NCBI GenBank assembly: GCA_963719875.1 | Contig: CAVRDJ010000002.1 | Coordinates: forward strand, 2,480,001-2,544,000 | Direction of reading: 5' to 3' | Origin: Palsa-360 sp963719875 | GTDB taxonomy: Bacteria; Acidobacteriota; Terriglobia; Acidiferrales; UBA7541 | Length of the DNA stretch: 64,000 bases | Shown here: one piece after another, positions 45,767-54,708 of the stretch | How positions within the stretch are numbered: position 1 is the stretch's first letter | Layout: every line of letters begins with the position of its first letter | Translations under genes and position numbers: made by a program | The notes under the pieces: model-generated | Told to the model about the DNA's origin: nothing | Databases searched by the model: none | Seen by the model: only the letters and a program-made list of their open reading frames with translations

Positions 45767-46114
45767 TCACGCGGCGGGCCCGCGATTTGGCTCCGTCGCC
45801 GGTGTGCGAGGCTGGCCGCACCGGCCGCGCATGCCTTCGCGGAATTTCTCGCGCTCCTCGGGGGTCATCCGTTCCCAGCGTTCCGCCAGGTGTCGCCGCC
45901 AGGGCGCGCCCCCGAAGCGAGGACCGAATCCGCCAAAAAGCAGCCGCCCCAGGACGATCAATCCGACCCCTTGCCAGAACGTGATGGCGCGAAGGCCGAA
46001 GAGCCCCGGCATCAAATAATTCCACAAATGCGTCACCACGAACCCGAATACCGTGAATGCAACGAGCGCGATCAACGCAACTTTCAAAAAACGCAGTGCC
46101 CGTCTTCCTCTCAT
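45767..46114 (-). CDS. Small membrane protein downstream of ECF sigma factor
   Basis: 115-residue protein with two hydrophobic segments (LKVALIALVAFTVFGFVVTH and ITFWQGVGLIVLGRLLFGGF) and a Pro/Arg-rich tail containing WERMTPEEREKFREGMRGRC, resembling a helical segment of periplasmic metal sensors. Its start overlaps the stop of the sigma-factor gene (ATGA), so the two are coupled. It could act as a membrane partner of the sigma factor, but it lacks a zinc-binding anti-sigma motif. Confidence 0.65.
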   Translation of the reverse strand: MRGRRALRFLKVALIALVAFTVFGFVVTHLWNYLMPGLFGLRAITFWQGVGLIVLGRLLFGGFGPRFGGAPWRRHLAERWERMTPEEREKFREGMRGRCGQPRTPATEPNRGPAA

Positions 46115-46683
46115 TTTTCTTCTCCTCTCGGACTCAAATATTCCTTGTAGATGGATTGCAGCCGCCGCCGAAGATGAAGAACAGCGTGATGCTTGCGAGA
46201 CAGCAGAGTGTTGATGCCGACTCCCTTTTCGGCGGAAAGTTCCTTGAAGCTGATTCCTTCGATTTCGTGTGCGACGAACACTTCGCGCTGCTCTTCCGGG
46301 AGTTCGTCGAGCGCCGCGTCAAGCTCTTCGAGCAAGATGCTTCGCGCATAGGAAGCCTCCGGTCCCGCATCCGGCGATGGGATCAATTCTTCAAGCGAAA
46401 GCGTATCGGCGTCTTCGGCGCCCGGATCTCGTGAATCGGAAAACGGCTCGGGCTTTTTCTTCCGGAAGCCGTCAATGATCCGGTTACGAGCCACGCGGTA
46501 CAGCCACGCGCCCACTTGCTCGATGGGCTTCATCAGCCGGTAGGCTTCGATGAGTTCGTAGAAGACGTCCTGCAAAATGTCTTCCGCGTCGGCCTGATCG
46601 GCGACGCGCCTGCGAATGAAATTGCGCAGGCGGCCCTGTTCCCGGCCGATCGTCTCGGTGAGCCGTTCGTCTTGCTCAGCCAT
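46111..46683 (-). CDS. ECF-type RNA polymerase sigma factor
   Basis: 190-residue sigma-70 family factor with region 2 (QGRLRNFIRRRVADQADAED, ILQDVFYELIEAYRLM, VGAWLYRVARNRIIDGFRKK) and region 4 (LLEELDAALDELPEEQREVF, GISFKELSAEKGVGINTLLS, RKHHAVLHLRRRL). There is an extended acidic linker between the regions. The ATG at 46683 is chosen; an in-frame ATG at 46713 would add 10 residues. No anti-sigma gene is obvious apart from the small membrane protein that follows. Confidence 0.9.
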   Translation of the reverse strand: MAEQDERLTETIGREQGRLRNFIRRRVADQADAEDILQDVFYELIEAYRLMKPIEQVGAWLYRVARNRIIDGFRKKKPEPFSDSRDPGAEDADTLSLEELIPSPDAGPEASYARSILLEELDAALDELPEEQREVFVAHEIEGISFKELSAEKGVGINTLLSRKHHAVLHLRRRLQSIYKEYLSPRGEEK

Positions 46684-46825
46684 GATCCAGTTTGTGCTTG
46701 CCGCCTTTTCCATTGTCACGGCGGGCCCGCACCCGCTACTGTTGAAAACGTTTGAGCGGCGAAAATATTGCAGGGGATGAATGAAACAGAAGTAGTTTGG
46801 AGACAACGCGATGAAAGGAAGGGAC

Positions 46826-47308
46826 TTACGCGGCTCCCTTGGCGGCCGCCTCGAGGGCGTCGCCGATGAGGATTGCCGGCTTCCATTCCTCGAGAAATGC
46901 CGCGCCGAGGTTGTTGTAAAACTCGATGGCCGGTTTGTTCCAGTCCAGGACTTCCCAGCGCATGCAGAAATATTTTTCGCGCCAGGCGATTCCGGCCACG
47001 TGCTTGATCAGAGCTGTGCCGATGCCGTGCTTGCGATACGCGGGCCGCACAAAAATGTCGTCCAGAAACAACCCGGCGCGTCCCTGAAATGAAGAGTAAA
47101 AATCAAAAAAGATGGCGTACCCAACCGGTTGGCCGTCCCACTCGGCGATGACGGAGCGAAACTTCGCGTGCGGACCAAAGCCGTCACGCACCAGACCCTC
47201 TTCCGTCGCGCTGACTTCGTGCTCGAGATGCTCAAAGGCTGCGAATTCGCGGATCATCGTGGCGATGAGAGCGGCGTCATGAACGGTGGCAGGTCGAATC
47301 GAAAGCAT
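46826..47308 (-). CDS. GNAT-family N-acetyltransferase (diamine acetyltransferase-like)
   Basis: 160-residue acetyltransferase starting MLSIRPATVHDAALIATMIR. Motif A (FLDDIFVRPAYRKHGIGTAL) carries the acetyl-CoA loop R-x-x-G-x-G/A, followed by motif B (CMRWEVLDWNKPAIEFYNNLG). The order and sequence resemble the spermidine/spermine acetyltransferase branch. A much longer frame upstream is non-coding in appearance. It is divergent from the isochorismatase gene. Confidence 0.92.
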   Translation of the reverse strand: MLSIRPATVHDAALIATMIREFAAFEHLEHEVSATEEGLVRDGFGPHAKFRSVIAEWDGQPVGYAIFFDFYSSFQGRAGLFLDDIFVRPAYRKHGIGTALIKHVAGIAWREKYFCMRWEVLDWNKPAIEFYNNLGAAFLEEWKPAILIGDALEAAAKGAA

Positions 47309-47509
47309 CGGCACAATCCTGAATACTGCGATTCCGAGCGTGCCATTATAGACTAGCGCCAAGGCCGCTGTCGCCTGAAAGAGAATCGTTCCATTGGCTC
47401 GGCCGGCCCGCACAGAGTAAATTGCAAACTCATTGTCACAGCTTTGCGGGGCTTGTATTCGCAGTTTCCCATCGGCTACAGTTCCCGGCGTGAAGCCAGA
47501 GGAGACACT

Positions 47510-48187
47510 ATGACGCCGCCGAATACCACTCCATCGGACGCTGAATTTTTCCAACAGAGAGGCTTCGGGCAAAAACTTGGATTTGGCCAGCGGCCGGCGC
47601 TGCTCATCGTGGACATGGCCAAGGCATTCACGAACCCTGAGATGCCGCTCGGGGCGAACCTGGACAAGCAGATCGAAGCCATTCAGCAACTCCTGCGCGC
47701 GGCGCATGATCGCGAGGCGCCCGTCATCTTTTCCACCGTTTCTTACGAAGATGAAAATCTGAAGGATGCCGGAATCTTCGGGATGAAGCAGAAAGGATCG
47801 GCCTCGTTGCGCGCGGGGACCGAGGGCGTCCAGATCGATGCGCGGCTCGACTTGCGGAAGACGGACTCGCTGCTCGTCAAAAAATATGCATCTTGTTTTT
47901 TCGGGACCGACCTCGCCTCGCGTTTGCTCGTGCGCCAGGTCGATACGCTGATCATTACGGGTTGCACGACGAGCGGTTGCGTGCGCGCCTCCGCCGTGGA
48001 TGCGTGCCAGCTCGGATTTCGCCCGATGGTCGTGCGCGAGGCCGTCGGAGATCGCTCGCAGGCGGCGCATGACCAAAGCCTGTTTGATTTGAACGCCAAA
48101 TACGCGGATGTCGTTTCGCTGGCGGAGACATTGCAATACTTGAACGCGCTCCGCGCCGCCGCTGCGCCAGGCCGCTCCGGGGACTGA
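47510..48187 (+). CDS. Isochorismatase-fold cysteine hydrolase (N-carbamoylsarcosine amidase-like)
   Basis: 225-residue alpha/beta hydrolase of the isochorismatase superfamily. Catalytic Asp in LLIVDMAKAF, Lys in LLVKKYASCFFGT, and nucleophile Cys in ITGCTTSGCVRASAVDA, the pattern of N-carbamoylsarcosine amidases, nicotinamidases and ureidoacrylate hydrolases. GGAG precedes the ATG at 47510. It is followed after 19 bases by a polysaccharide-deacetylase-fold gene; together they may break down a cyclic amide or ureide (inference). Confidence 0.88.
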   Translation: MTPPNTTPSDAEFFQQRGFGQKLGFGQRPALLIVDMAKAFTNPEMPLGANLDKQIEAIQQLLRAAHDREAPVIFSTVSYEDENLKDAGIFGMKQKGSASLRAGTEGVQIDARLDLRKTDSLLVKKYASCFFGTDLASRLLVRQVDTLIITGCTTSGCVRASAVDACQLGFRPMVVREAVGDRSQAAHDQSLFDLNAKYADVVSLAETLQYLNALRAAAAPGRSGD

Positions 48188-48206
48188 ACCTCGGGAGGAT
48201 GTGAGA

Positions 48207-49109
48207 ATGTCCGAACCGCCACGTGAGAACCCGCAAGATCACGGCCGCTTTCCCTATTCCGCCATCGTGGACCGCAAACCGCTGCGCTGGCCCAAGGGCG
48301 CTCGCATCGCGGTCTGGGTAATCCCCAACATCGAGCACTTTCTGTTTGACCGGCCAGCTACGTCGGTCTCGCACGCCACCATCAGCCTCGTTCCCGATGT
48401 GCTGAATTATTCCTGGCGCGACTACGGCGTGCGCGTGGGAATCTGGCGGCTGATGGAAACCATGCAGCGCTACGGCGTCAGAGGCACGGTCGCGCTCAAC
48501 TCCGACGTGTGCGGCCGTTACCCGCGCATCATCGAAGAAGGGAATCGCCTGCGCTGGGAGTGGATGGGCCACGGGACGAATAACTCCACGCTCATCAACC
48601 GGCAATCCGAGGAGGAAGAACGCGCGCTCATCTCCCACGTCGTCGGCACCATAGAAAAAGCCACCGGTGTGCACCCGCGCGGCTGGCTCAGCCCTGCGCT
48701 TTCCGAATCGCATCGCACGCTCGATCTGCTCGCAGAAAATAAAATCGAATACGTCGCGAATTGGGTGAATGACGAACAGCCCTATCCCATGCGCGTCCAG
48801 ACGGGAACGATGCTTTCCATGCCGTATTCGGTTGAGATCAATGACATCCCGGTCTTTCTCGAACATCACCAAACCGGCGAAACTTTTGCGCGCATGATTT
48901 GCGACCAATTTGACGTGCTCTATGAAGATGGCGCGAAGTCGGGGCGCGTGATGGCCATCTCGCTGCATCCGTTTCTAATCGGACATCCGCACCGCAGCAA
49001 GTATTTTGCAGATGCGCTCGCGCACATCACTTCGCGGCAAGATGTTTGGCTCGCTACAGGGAGCGAAATCGCCGATTGGTACAAGAAGAATTATTTGGGC
49101 GCTGCGTAA
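48207..49109 (+). CDS. Polysaccharide deacetylase-fold hydrolase
   Basis: 300-residue NodB-fold hydrolase of the PuuE/allantoinase-like branch. It begins RFPYSAIVDRKPLRWPKGAR, then IAVWVIPNIEHFLFD and NYSWRDYGVRVGIWRLMETM. The core has GTVALNSDVCGRYPRIIEEG, EWMGHGTNN (metal His region), GWLSPALSESHRTLDLLAEN and AISLHPFLIGHPHR. No signal peptide. GGGAGGA precedes the ATG. The pairing with an isochorismatase-fold gene points to cytoplasmic amide/ureide metabolism rather than cell-wall work (inference). Confidence 0.85.
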   Translation: MSEPPRENPQDHGRFPYSAIVDRKPLRWPKGARIAVWVIPNIEHFLFDRPATSVSHATISLVPDVLNYSWRDYGVRVGIWRLMETMQRYGVRGTVALNSDVCGRYPRIIEEGNRLRWEWMGHGTNNSTLINRQSEEEERALISHVVGTIEKATGVHPRGWLSPALSESHRTLDLLAENKIEYVANWVNDEQPYPMRVQTGTMLSMPYSVEINDIPVFLEHHQTGETFARMICDQFDVLYEDGAKSGRVMAISLHPFLIGHPHRSKYFADALAHITSRQDVWLATGSEIADWYKKNYLGAA

Positions 49110-49120
49110 AGTGCCGAGCG

Positions 49121-49195
49121 AGTAGCGCAGGCTTCAGCCTGTGGATTTTGATTTTCACGTGTCAGTAAAACCCACAAGCTGAAGCATGTGCTACT
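49121..49195. repeat. Family A inverted repeat (copy A4)
   Basis: GTAGCGCAGGCTTCAGCCTG against the diverged arm AAGCTGAAGCATGTGCTACT. The stop codon of ddl (TAG on the minus strand, 49191-49193) lies inside it. Confidence 0.88.
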
Positions 49196-50363
49196 CGAGC
49201 GCTCCAGTAGAAGCGGCGGCGGGAAGCTCGATCGTGTATTTCGTGCGTTGCCGTTCGCGATGCTGTGCGAGCGCGAGTTCGATCAGGCGGTCGAGCAACT
49301 GGCGGTAAGGCAGGCCGGAAGCTTCCCAGAGTTTCGGGTACATGCTGATGGACGTGAAGCCGGGGATGGTGTTGATCTCGTTCAGAAGGATTTTGCCCGT
49401 GCGGTGTTCGAGGAAAAAATCCACACGGGCCATGCCCAGACATTCAAGCGTGCGGAAAGCGCGCACAGCATATTCCTGGAATTTTTTTACCTGCGCTTTT
49501 GTCAGCTTCGCGGGAATCAAGAGGCGCGTGCCTTCCTCGAGATATTTAGCCTCGTAATCATAGAATTCCCGGTGCGGGACGATTTCGCCGGGAATCGACG
49601 CCTTCGGATCTTCGTTGCCCAGAACGGAAAGTTCGATTTCGCGCCCGCGGATGGCGCGCTCCACCATGATTTTTTGCCCGAATTCGGCGGCGAGGTCCAT
49701 GGCCGTGGCAAGCTCCTTCGCGTCATGCGCCTTGGTCATGCCTACGGAACTTCCGAGCGCCGCGGGCTTCACGAAAACAGGGAAGTGAAATTTCTTGCGA
49801 ATCTCGCGAAGGATTTTCCCGCGCGATTTTTCCCATTCCGACCTCGGAACCGCGAGGAAATCTCCCACGGGCAGCTTGGCCTGCAGGAACAGCCGCTTCT
49901 GCACATCCTTGTCCATGCCGACGGCGGAGCCCAGGACTCCCGAACCGACATAGGGAAGTCCGGCGAGATCGAGCAGGCCCTGCACGGCGCCGTCCTCGCC
50001 AAACGTGCCGTGCAGCACGGGAAATACAACGTCCACGCGCAACGCATCCGCGCGCGAATTGCTTACGGGGACGAGCGCCGCCACATTTGGATCGGCGGAG
50101 AGCATCACGCTTTCGCCCGTGCGCAACACTTCGCCGAGCGCCGGTTTACCGTCAGCGCCCTCTGCAAACGGGGACAGCATCTTGTGCGCCGCGGTTCCGG
50201 CGAGCCAGCGGCCGTCTTTCGAGATGCCGATGGGCACCGCTTCATATTTTTCGGGATCGAGCGCGGTGATCACCGACGCCGCCGAGATCAGGGAGACTTC
50301 GTGCTCGCCCGAACGCCCGCCGAACAGAATGCCGATGCGCAACCGTTTTTTTTCTGCGGTCAT
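49191..50363 (-). CDS. ddl: D-alanine--D-alanine ligase
   Basis: 390-residue ATP-grasp ligase that makes the D-Ala-D-Ala end of peptidoglycan precursors. It begins RIGILFGGRSGEHEVSLISA, with HGTFGEDGAVQGLLDLAGLP-YVGSGVLGSA, FPVFVKPAALGSSVGMTKAH, AIRGREIELSVLGNE, and LARVDFFLEHRTGKILLNEI near the metal-binding end (MARVDFFLE, NEINTIPGF). All active-site segments are present. Length is slightly above usual (about 310-370). The C-terminus ends at a family A repeat, whose TAG is its stop. Confidence 0.96.
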   Translation of the reverse strand: MTAEKKRLRIGILFGGRSGEHEVSLISAASVITALDPEKYEAVPIGISKDGRWLAGTAAHKMLSPFAEGADGKPALGEVLRTGESVMLSADPNVAALVPVSNSRADALRVDVVFPVLHGTFGEDGAVQGLLDLAGLPYVGSGVLGSAVGMDKDVQKRLFLQAKLPVGDFLAVPRSEWEKSRGKILREIRKKFHFPVFVKPAALGSSVGMTKAHDAKELATAMDLAAEFGQKIMVERAIRGREIELSVLGNEDPKASIPGEIVPHREFYDYEAKYLEEGTRLLIPAKLTKAQVKKFQEYAVRAFRTLECLGMARVDFFLEHRTGKILLNEINTIPGFTSISMYPKLWEASGLPYRQLLDRLIELALAQHRERQRTKYTIELPAAASTGALE

Positions 50364-50379
50364 GGTTGTTGTGGTCCGT

Positions 50380-50486
50380 GTAGCGCCGGCATTTAGTAGC
50401 GCAGGCTTCAGCCTGTGGATTTTGATTTTCTTAACGGATCGGAAAACCCACAGGCTAAAGCCTGCGCTACTAAATGCCGGCGCTAC
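50380..50486. repeat. Family A repeat nested inside a family C repeat (copy A5/C3)
   Basis: Outer arms GTAGCGCCGGCATTTA (50380-50395) and TAAATGCCGGCGCTAC (50471-50486) are perfect complements and match family C. Between them sits a full family A element (GTAGCGCAGGCTTCAGCCTG / CAGGCTAAAGCCTGCGCTAC). The arginase stop codon (50483-50485) lies in the outer arm. Confidence 0.92.
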
Positions 50487-51394
50487 AAAATCTTCTTTCC
50501 CAATCCGGAAAGCACCATTTCGACGCCCAGCAAGGCCGTCTGATTATGCAGATCGATCACCGGATTAATTTCCACGACTTCGAGCGACACCATCGCTTCG
50601 CTGTCCGCAATCATTTCGAGCGCCAAGTGCGCTTCGCGATATGTAACGCCGCCGCGCACCGGCGTGCCCACTCCGGGCGCGTCATCCGGATCGACAAAAT
50701 CCAAATCAAGGCTGACCGCCACGCCGTCGGTGTCATCGCTCACGAAGCGCAGCGCTTCGCTCATCACATCGCGCATGCCGCGTTCGTCAACATCGCGCAT
50801 GGTGAAGACGTGGACGCCGGATTCCTTGATCAAGCGGCGCTCCTTGGGATCGAGATCCCGAATGCCCACGAGGGCCACGTTGCGCGGCTCGACTTTCGGC
50901 TTGTAACCAAGCAGTTCGACGAGTTCCGGCGCGCCATAGCCGATGATGGCAGCGAGCGGCATCCCGTGAATATTGCCCGAGGGCGAGCTTTCCGGCGTGT
51001 TCATGTCGCCGTGGGCGTCGAGCCACAAATACCCCACGCGTTTCGATTGCCCGCGAAAATAATTCGATACGCCTGAGAAGGAGCCCACCGCGAGGGAGTG
51101 GTCTCCGCCGAGCACCAGGGGAAAAAAACCTTCCGAGAGCGAACGCTCCGTCATCTCCGCCAGGCCGCGGCAGGTTTCGGCAATCTCGTTCAGGTACTTG
51201 GCGCGCTTTTCTCCATAGTGCTGTTCTTCGGGCTGCCTCACGCTCACGTTGCCTATATCTTCGACCGTGTGGCCGAGCGACTTGAGCCGCGTTTGCAGTC
51301 CGGCCACGCGCAGCGCCGAGGGACCCATGTCCACTCCGCGGCGGCTTTGGCCGAGGTCCATCGGCACTCCGATAATCCGAATTTTTTGCGCCAT
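50483..51394 (-). CDS. rocF: Arginase / agmatinase-family ureohydrolase
   Basis: 303-residue binuclear manganese enzyme, most like arginase, hydrolysing arginine to ornithine and urea. Metal-ligand motifs: LGGDHSLAVGS, WLDAHGDMNTPESSPSGNIH, VSLDLDFVDPDDAPGVGTPV, and VSLEVVEINPVID. The ATG at 51394 is chosen, trimming a leader of 9 residues. It is close to asnS (48 bases) on the same strand. Stop TAG is inside the nested repeat. Confidence 0.93.
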   Translation of the reverse strand: MAQKIRIIGVPMDLGQSRRGVDMGPSALRVAGLQTRLKSLGHTVEDIGNVSVRQPEEQHYGEKRAKYLNEIAETCRGLAEMTERSLSEGFFPLVLGGDHSLAVGSFSGVSNYFRGQSKRVGYLWLDAHGDMNTPESSPSGNIHGMPLAAIIGYGAPELVELLGYKPKVEPRNVALVGIRDLDPKERRLIKESGVHVFTMRDVDERGMRDVMSEALRFVSDDTDGVAVSLDLDFVDPDDAPGVGTPVRGGVTYREAHLALEMIADSEAMVSLEVVEINPVIDLHNQTALLGVEMVLSGLGKKIL

Positions 51395-51442
51395 ATTAGC
51401 CGCCAGTCCGGCTCGCCCCACTTGGGCGGGATAGCGGCGTGA

Positions 51443-52744
51443 CTAAGGATAGACTCGGTAGATCATTCGAGGGAAGGGAATGACTTCGCGAATGTGCTCA
51501 GTTCCGCAAATCCAGGCCACCGTGCGTTCCAGGCCCAGGCCAAAGCCGGCGTGCGGGACGCTGCCGTAGCGGCGCAGGTCCAAATACCAGCCAAACGCAT
51601 CCTCCGGCAGATTGTGTTCCCGGAGGCGTTTCAAGAGCAAATCGTAGTCGGCCACGCGTTCGCCGCCGCCGATAATTTCGCCGTAGCCCTCGGGAGCGAG
51701 CATGTCGAATCCCAGCGCCAACTCGGGCCGCTTTGGGTCCGGCTGCATGTAGAACGCCTTCATCGCGGCGGGATAGCGATGCACCATCACCGGGCGGTCG
51801 TAGGCGCTCGAAAGAATTGTTTCTTCGTCGCCGCCGAAGTCGTCGCCCCATTTCGCCGGATTTCCGCGCTGCTGCAGGATCTGGATGGCTTCGTCGTAAG
51901 TGATGCGTGGAAAAGGAGGGATGACGCTCGCGAGTTTGGAAGTATCGCGCCCTATGGTTTCAAGTTCCCGCGTGCGATTCTTGAGCACCGATTGCACGAC
52001 GTGGCTGACCAGGCCTTCGCCGAGCGCCATCATGTCTTCCAGGTGCGTGTACGCCGCCTCCGGTTCGAGCATCCAGAATTCGGTGAGGTGCCGGCGCGTC
52101 TTGGATTTCTCGGCGCGGAACGTCGGCCCGAACGTGTAGACCTTGCCGAGCGCCATGGCCGTCGCTTCGACGTAGAGCTGGCCGGACTGCGTGAGGTAAG
52201 CTTTCTCGTCGTCGATGTATTGCACTTCGAACAGCGTCGTGGTGCCTTCGCAAGAGGCCGGCGTGAAGATGGGCGCTTCGGTCAGGACGTAACTCAGTGA
52301 ATCCATGTATTCGTGCCCGGCTCGCACGGCCTCCGCGCGAATGCGCAGGATCGCCGCTTGGCGGGGCGTGCGAATCCAGAGGTGGCGGTGGTCCAGCAGG
52401 AAATCGATGCCGTGTTCCTTGAGCTGGATTGGGTAGGGCTTATCATCAGGAACGCGTTGGACGACTTCGAGCGCGGTAATCTGAATTTCGAACCCGCCCG
52501 GCGCGCGCTGATCGCCGTGGATGCACCCCGTAACGATTACGCTGGATTCCTGCGTCAGGCCGCGCAAGGATTCGAATGCCGCCGGCTGGTCTTTCAAAGA
52601 AACGACGCCCTGGATCGTTCCCGTGCCGTCGCGGAAGATGGGGAAGAGGAGCTTGCCGGCTTCGCGCAGGTTGTACAGCCACCCGCGCAGCGTGACTTCC
52701 CGCCCGTCGTGTTTTCCAACGTCTTGAATGGCGACTACCGGCAT
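51443..52744 (-). CDS. asnS: Asparaginyl-tRNA synthetase
   Basis: 433-residue class IIb aminoacyl-tRNA synthetase that charges tRNA-Asn. N-terminal OB-fold anticodon domain (GREVTLRGWLYNLREAGKL), then class II motif 2 (FGPTFRAEKSKTRRHLTEFW, MLEPEAAY) and motif 3 (GFGLGLERTVAWICG), ending EHIREVIPFPRMIYR, typical of AsnRS rather than AspRS. Having AsnRS means Asn-tRNA can be made directly. It is followed downstream by arginase. Confidence 0.95.
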   Translation of the reverse strand: MPVVAIQDVGKHDGREVTLRGWLYNLREAGKLLFPIFRDGTGTIQGVVSLKDQPAAFESLRGLTQESSVIVTGCIHGDQRAPGGFEIQITALEVVQRVPDDKPYPIQLKEHGIDFLLDHRHLWIRTPRQAAILRIRAEAVRAGHEYMDSLSYVLTEAPIFTPASCEGTTTLFEVQYIDDEKAYLTQSGQLYVEATAMALGKVYTFGPTFRAEKSKTRRHLTEFWMLEPEAAYTHLEDMMALGEGLVSHVVQSVLKNRTRELETIGRDTSKLASVIPPFPRITYDEAIQILQQRGNPAKWGDDFGGDEETILSSAYDRPVMVHRYPAAMKAFYMQPDPKRPELALGFDMLAPEGYGEIIGGGERVADYDLLLKRLREHNLPEDAFGWYLDLRRYGSVPHAGFGLGLERTVAWICGTEHIREVIPFPRMIYRVYP

Positions 52745-52771
52745 GCGATTCGGGTTACTCCTTGCGATTCG

Positions 52772-52860
52772 AGTAGCGCAGACTTCAGTCTGTGGATTTT
52801 GGTTGCAGCGAGATCAACCTTGCTGCAACTAACCCCCGCAGGCTGAAGCCCGCGCTACTT
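52772..52860. repeat. Family A inverted repeat (copy A6)
   Basis: GTAGCGCAGACTTCAGTCTG against CAGGCTGAAGCCCGCGCTAC. The left arm carries compensated changes (GAC...GTC) inside its own small palindrome, while the right arm has the GGC...GCC version, so the two halves do not come from the same recent copy. It supplies the stop codon of the TIM-barrel gene (52855-52857). Confidence 0.88.
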
Positions 52861-53709
52861 GGCCCGCTCCTCGTCGAATTTATCGAATACGGCGCGGACG
52901 CCGCGCAGCGTTTCCGCGAACGCCTGTACCTCGGACGAACCCGCCGCCACGGGGGGCTCTTTCAATTCGAGGACGATGGGCGCTTCGGGCGGCAGCGCCG
53001 CAAGAGTGGCGCTCCAGTCGATGGTTCCTTCGTAAGGGAGCAGATGATCGTCGTGCTCGCCGCGATTGTCGTGCATGTGCGTCGTGGCGACGAAATCGCG
53101 GACCATTTCCAGCCCGGCCGGAGCGCCGCCCTCGAGATGGGCGTGTCCGGCATCGAAGCAAATCTTCACGCTCGAGAGCCGCGTCTGTTCCAGAAAGTTC
53201 TTCACGTTCAGGGAAGTCGCCATCTCGCCCGGCGTGTTCTCAATCGCGATGGTAACGCCGCGCTGGCGCGCAAACAGGGACAAGTGTTCGAGAGAACTGA
53301 ACGCGGCATCCCACTTCCGATCGTCCGGAATATCGCGTAACTGCGCAACGTGTTGAATGCAATAGCGGAAGGGAATGTGTTCCACCAGGTCCAGCGCACG
53401 CTTGATTTCGTCCACGGCCTCCTGCCGCCGCAAACGCTCCGGATCGCAAATCGAGAGCGGCGCGCCGCTTTCCCGGGTGAGATGGAAATCGCGAGTCGTC
53501 GGCGAATGGATGGATTGAAGCGTGAGATTGTTTCCCGCGAGCCACCCGGCCAATTCGTGCGCGTCCTCGGCCGAGCGGTAATCGAAATGCCCGCGCGAGC
53601 AAAACAGCTCGATCGCGGAAACTCCCGCGCGCCCTGCTTCGCCCACCAAAGCAGACGTCAGTTTCCGGTTTACAAAAAGATACGTGGAAAGAACACGTTG
53701 CGTCGTCAC
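52855..53709 (-). CDS. Sugar phosphate isomerase/epimerase-like TIM-barrel protein
   Basis: 284-residue xylose-isomerase-like TIM barrel (AP_endonuc_2 family). It reads VSAIELFCSRGHFDYRSAED, SIHSPTTRDFHL, VTIAIENTPGEM, VKICFDAGHAHLEGG, THMHDNRGEHDDHLLPYEGT and IDWSATLAAL, giving the Glu/Asp/His metal ligands of the family. The specific sugar or inositol substrate is unknown. Start is the ATG at 53709. It is flanked by asnS and mqnD on the same strand. Confidence 0.88.
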   Translation of the reverse strand: MTTQRVLSTYLFVNRKLTSALVGEAGRAGVSAIELFCSRGHFDYRSAEDAHELAGWLAGNNLTLQSIHSPTTRDFHLTRESGAPLSICDPERLRRQEAVDEIKRALDLVEHIPFRYCIQHVAQLRDIPDDRKWDAAFSSLEHLSLFARQRGVTIAIENTPGEMATSLNVKNFLEQTRLSSVKICFDAGHAHLEGGAPAGLEMVRDFVATTHMHDNRGEHDDHLLPYEGTIDWSATLAALPPEAPIVLELKEPPVAAGSSEVQAFAETLRGVRAVFDKFDEERAK

Positions 53710-53844
53710 GATGTGCGGGCCCTGTTCATCGGAATGATTTCGACTCTATGCGAAGCCTCAAATCGCGTCAAGGCAAGCCCTCACCGGCCGAGCTGCGGAA
53801 TGGAAACTCAATTTGGAACGCGGAGGCTCGCCTTTTTCGGGATG

Positions 53845-54708
53845 CTACTCTTCGAGCAAGAACTCGGCGTCTGGAGTGCCGGGGATTAGTCCGGCGTCGA
53901 CGCCGCGCTTCAGAAATTCGCGCACGGCCCGGCGGCCGCGTTCGCCGTAGCCCAGGGTCCACTTGTTCACATACATGCCGATAAATTTGTCGGCCAGCTC
54001 CGGTTCCATGTCGCGGGCGAATTGCATGGCGTAATTGACGGCGGCTTCGCGATGGTCCAGGGCATAGGACACGCTCTCGCGGATGGCGCGCCCGACTTGC
54101 AGACCAATCGTTGGCCCCAGGGCGCGCCGCACGGCATTCCCACCCAGCGGCAGAGGGAGCCCGGTCTTTTCGAGCCACCATTGCCCCAGGTCGACGACCT
54201 TGTGCAGTCCCATTTGGGGGAAATACAATTGCCCCTCGTGAATCAATAAACCTGCGTCGACCACGGAGTTCTTCACCGCATCCAGGATCTGATCGAAGGC
54301 CATGACCACCGGCTCGACATGCGGCTCAAATAACCGCAACGTCATATAAGCGGACGTTTGCAGCCCCGGCACGGCGATCCTGCACTTTGGCAGGTCCCCT
54401 CGCTTCATCGGGTGCTGGGAGACGACAATCGGCCCGTAGCCCTCGCCGAAGCTTGCCCCGCAGTCCAGCAGCACGTATTTGTCCCGAAAATACGGGTAGG
54501 CGCCGAAGCTAAATGCCGTCACATCATAGATTTCCTGGCTGGCGGCCTGGTTGAGCGTCTCGATGTCGGCGAGCACGTGCGAAAATTTTAGCCCGGGGGT
54601 TCGCACCTTTTGGGTAGCCAGACCGTAAAACATGAAGGCATCATCGGAATCCGGCGAGTGTGCCAGTTTTATCTCTGTGGTCTTGCCGGTAGCTGGTTTC
54701 GTCGGCAT
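53845..54708 (-). CDS. mqnD: Menaquinone biosynthesis 1,4-dihydroxy-6-naphthoate synthase (MqnD-like)
   Basis: 287-residue periplasmic-binding-protein-fold enzyme of the MqnA/MqnD family, in the futalosine route to menaquinone. It begins IKLAHSPDSDDAFMFYGL, continues VLADIETLNQAASQEIYDVT, FSFGAYPYFRDKYVLLDCGA, VPGLQTSAYMTLRLFEP, VDAGLLIHEGQLYFPQMGLH and LPLGGNAVRRALG, as in MqnD. No signal peptide, so cytoplasmic. mqnA, B and C are not in the window. Distinguishing MqnD from MqnA rests on these motifs only. Confidence 0.85.
   Translation of the reverse strand: MPTKPATGKTTEIKLAHSPDSDDAFMFYGLATQKVRTPGLKFSHVLADIETLNQAASQEIYDVTAFSFGAYPYFRDKYVLLDCGASFGEGYGPIVVSQHPMKRGDLPKCRIAVPGLQTSAYMTLRLFEPHVEPVVMAFDQILDAVKNSVVDAGLLIHEGQLYFPQMGLHKVVDLGQWWLEKTGLPLPLGGNAVRRALGPTIGLQVGRAIRESVSYALDHREAAVNYAMQFARDMEPELADKFIGMYVNKWTLGYGERGRRAVREFLKRGVDAGLIPGTPDAEFLLEE

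Noticed and set aside
46826..48136. A 436-residue protein on the minus strand
   Set aside because: Only the last 160 residues match a GNAT acetyltransferase; the rest is antisense to the isochorismatase gene.
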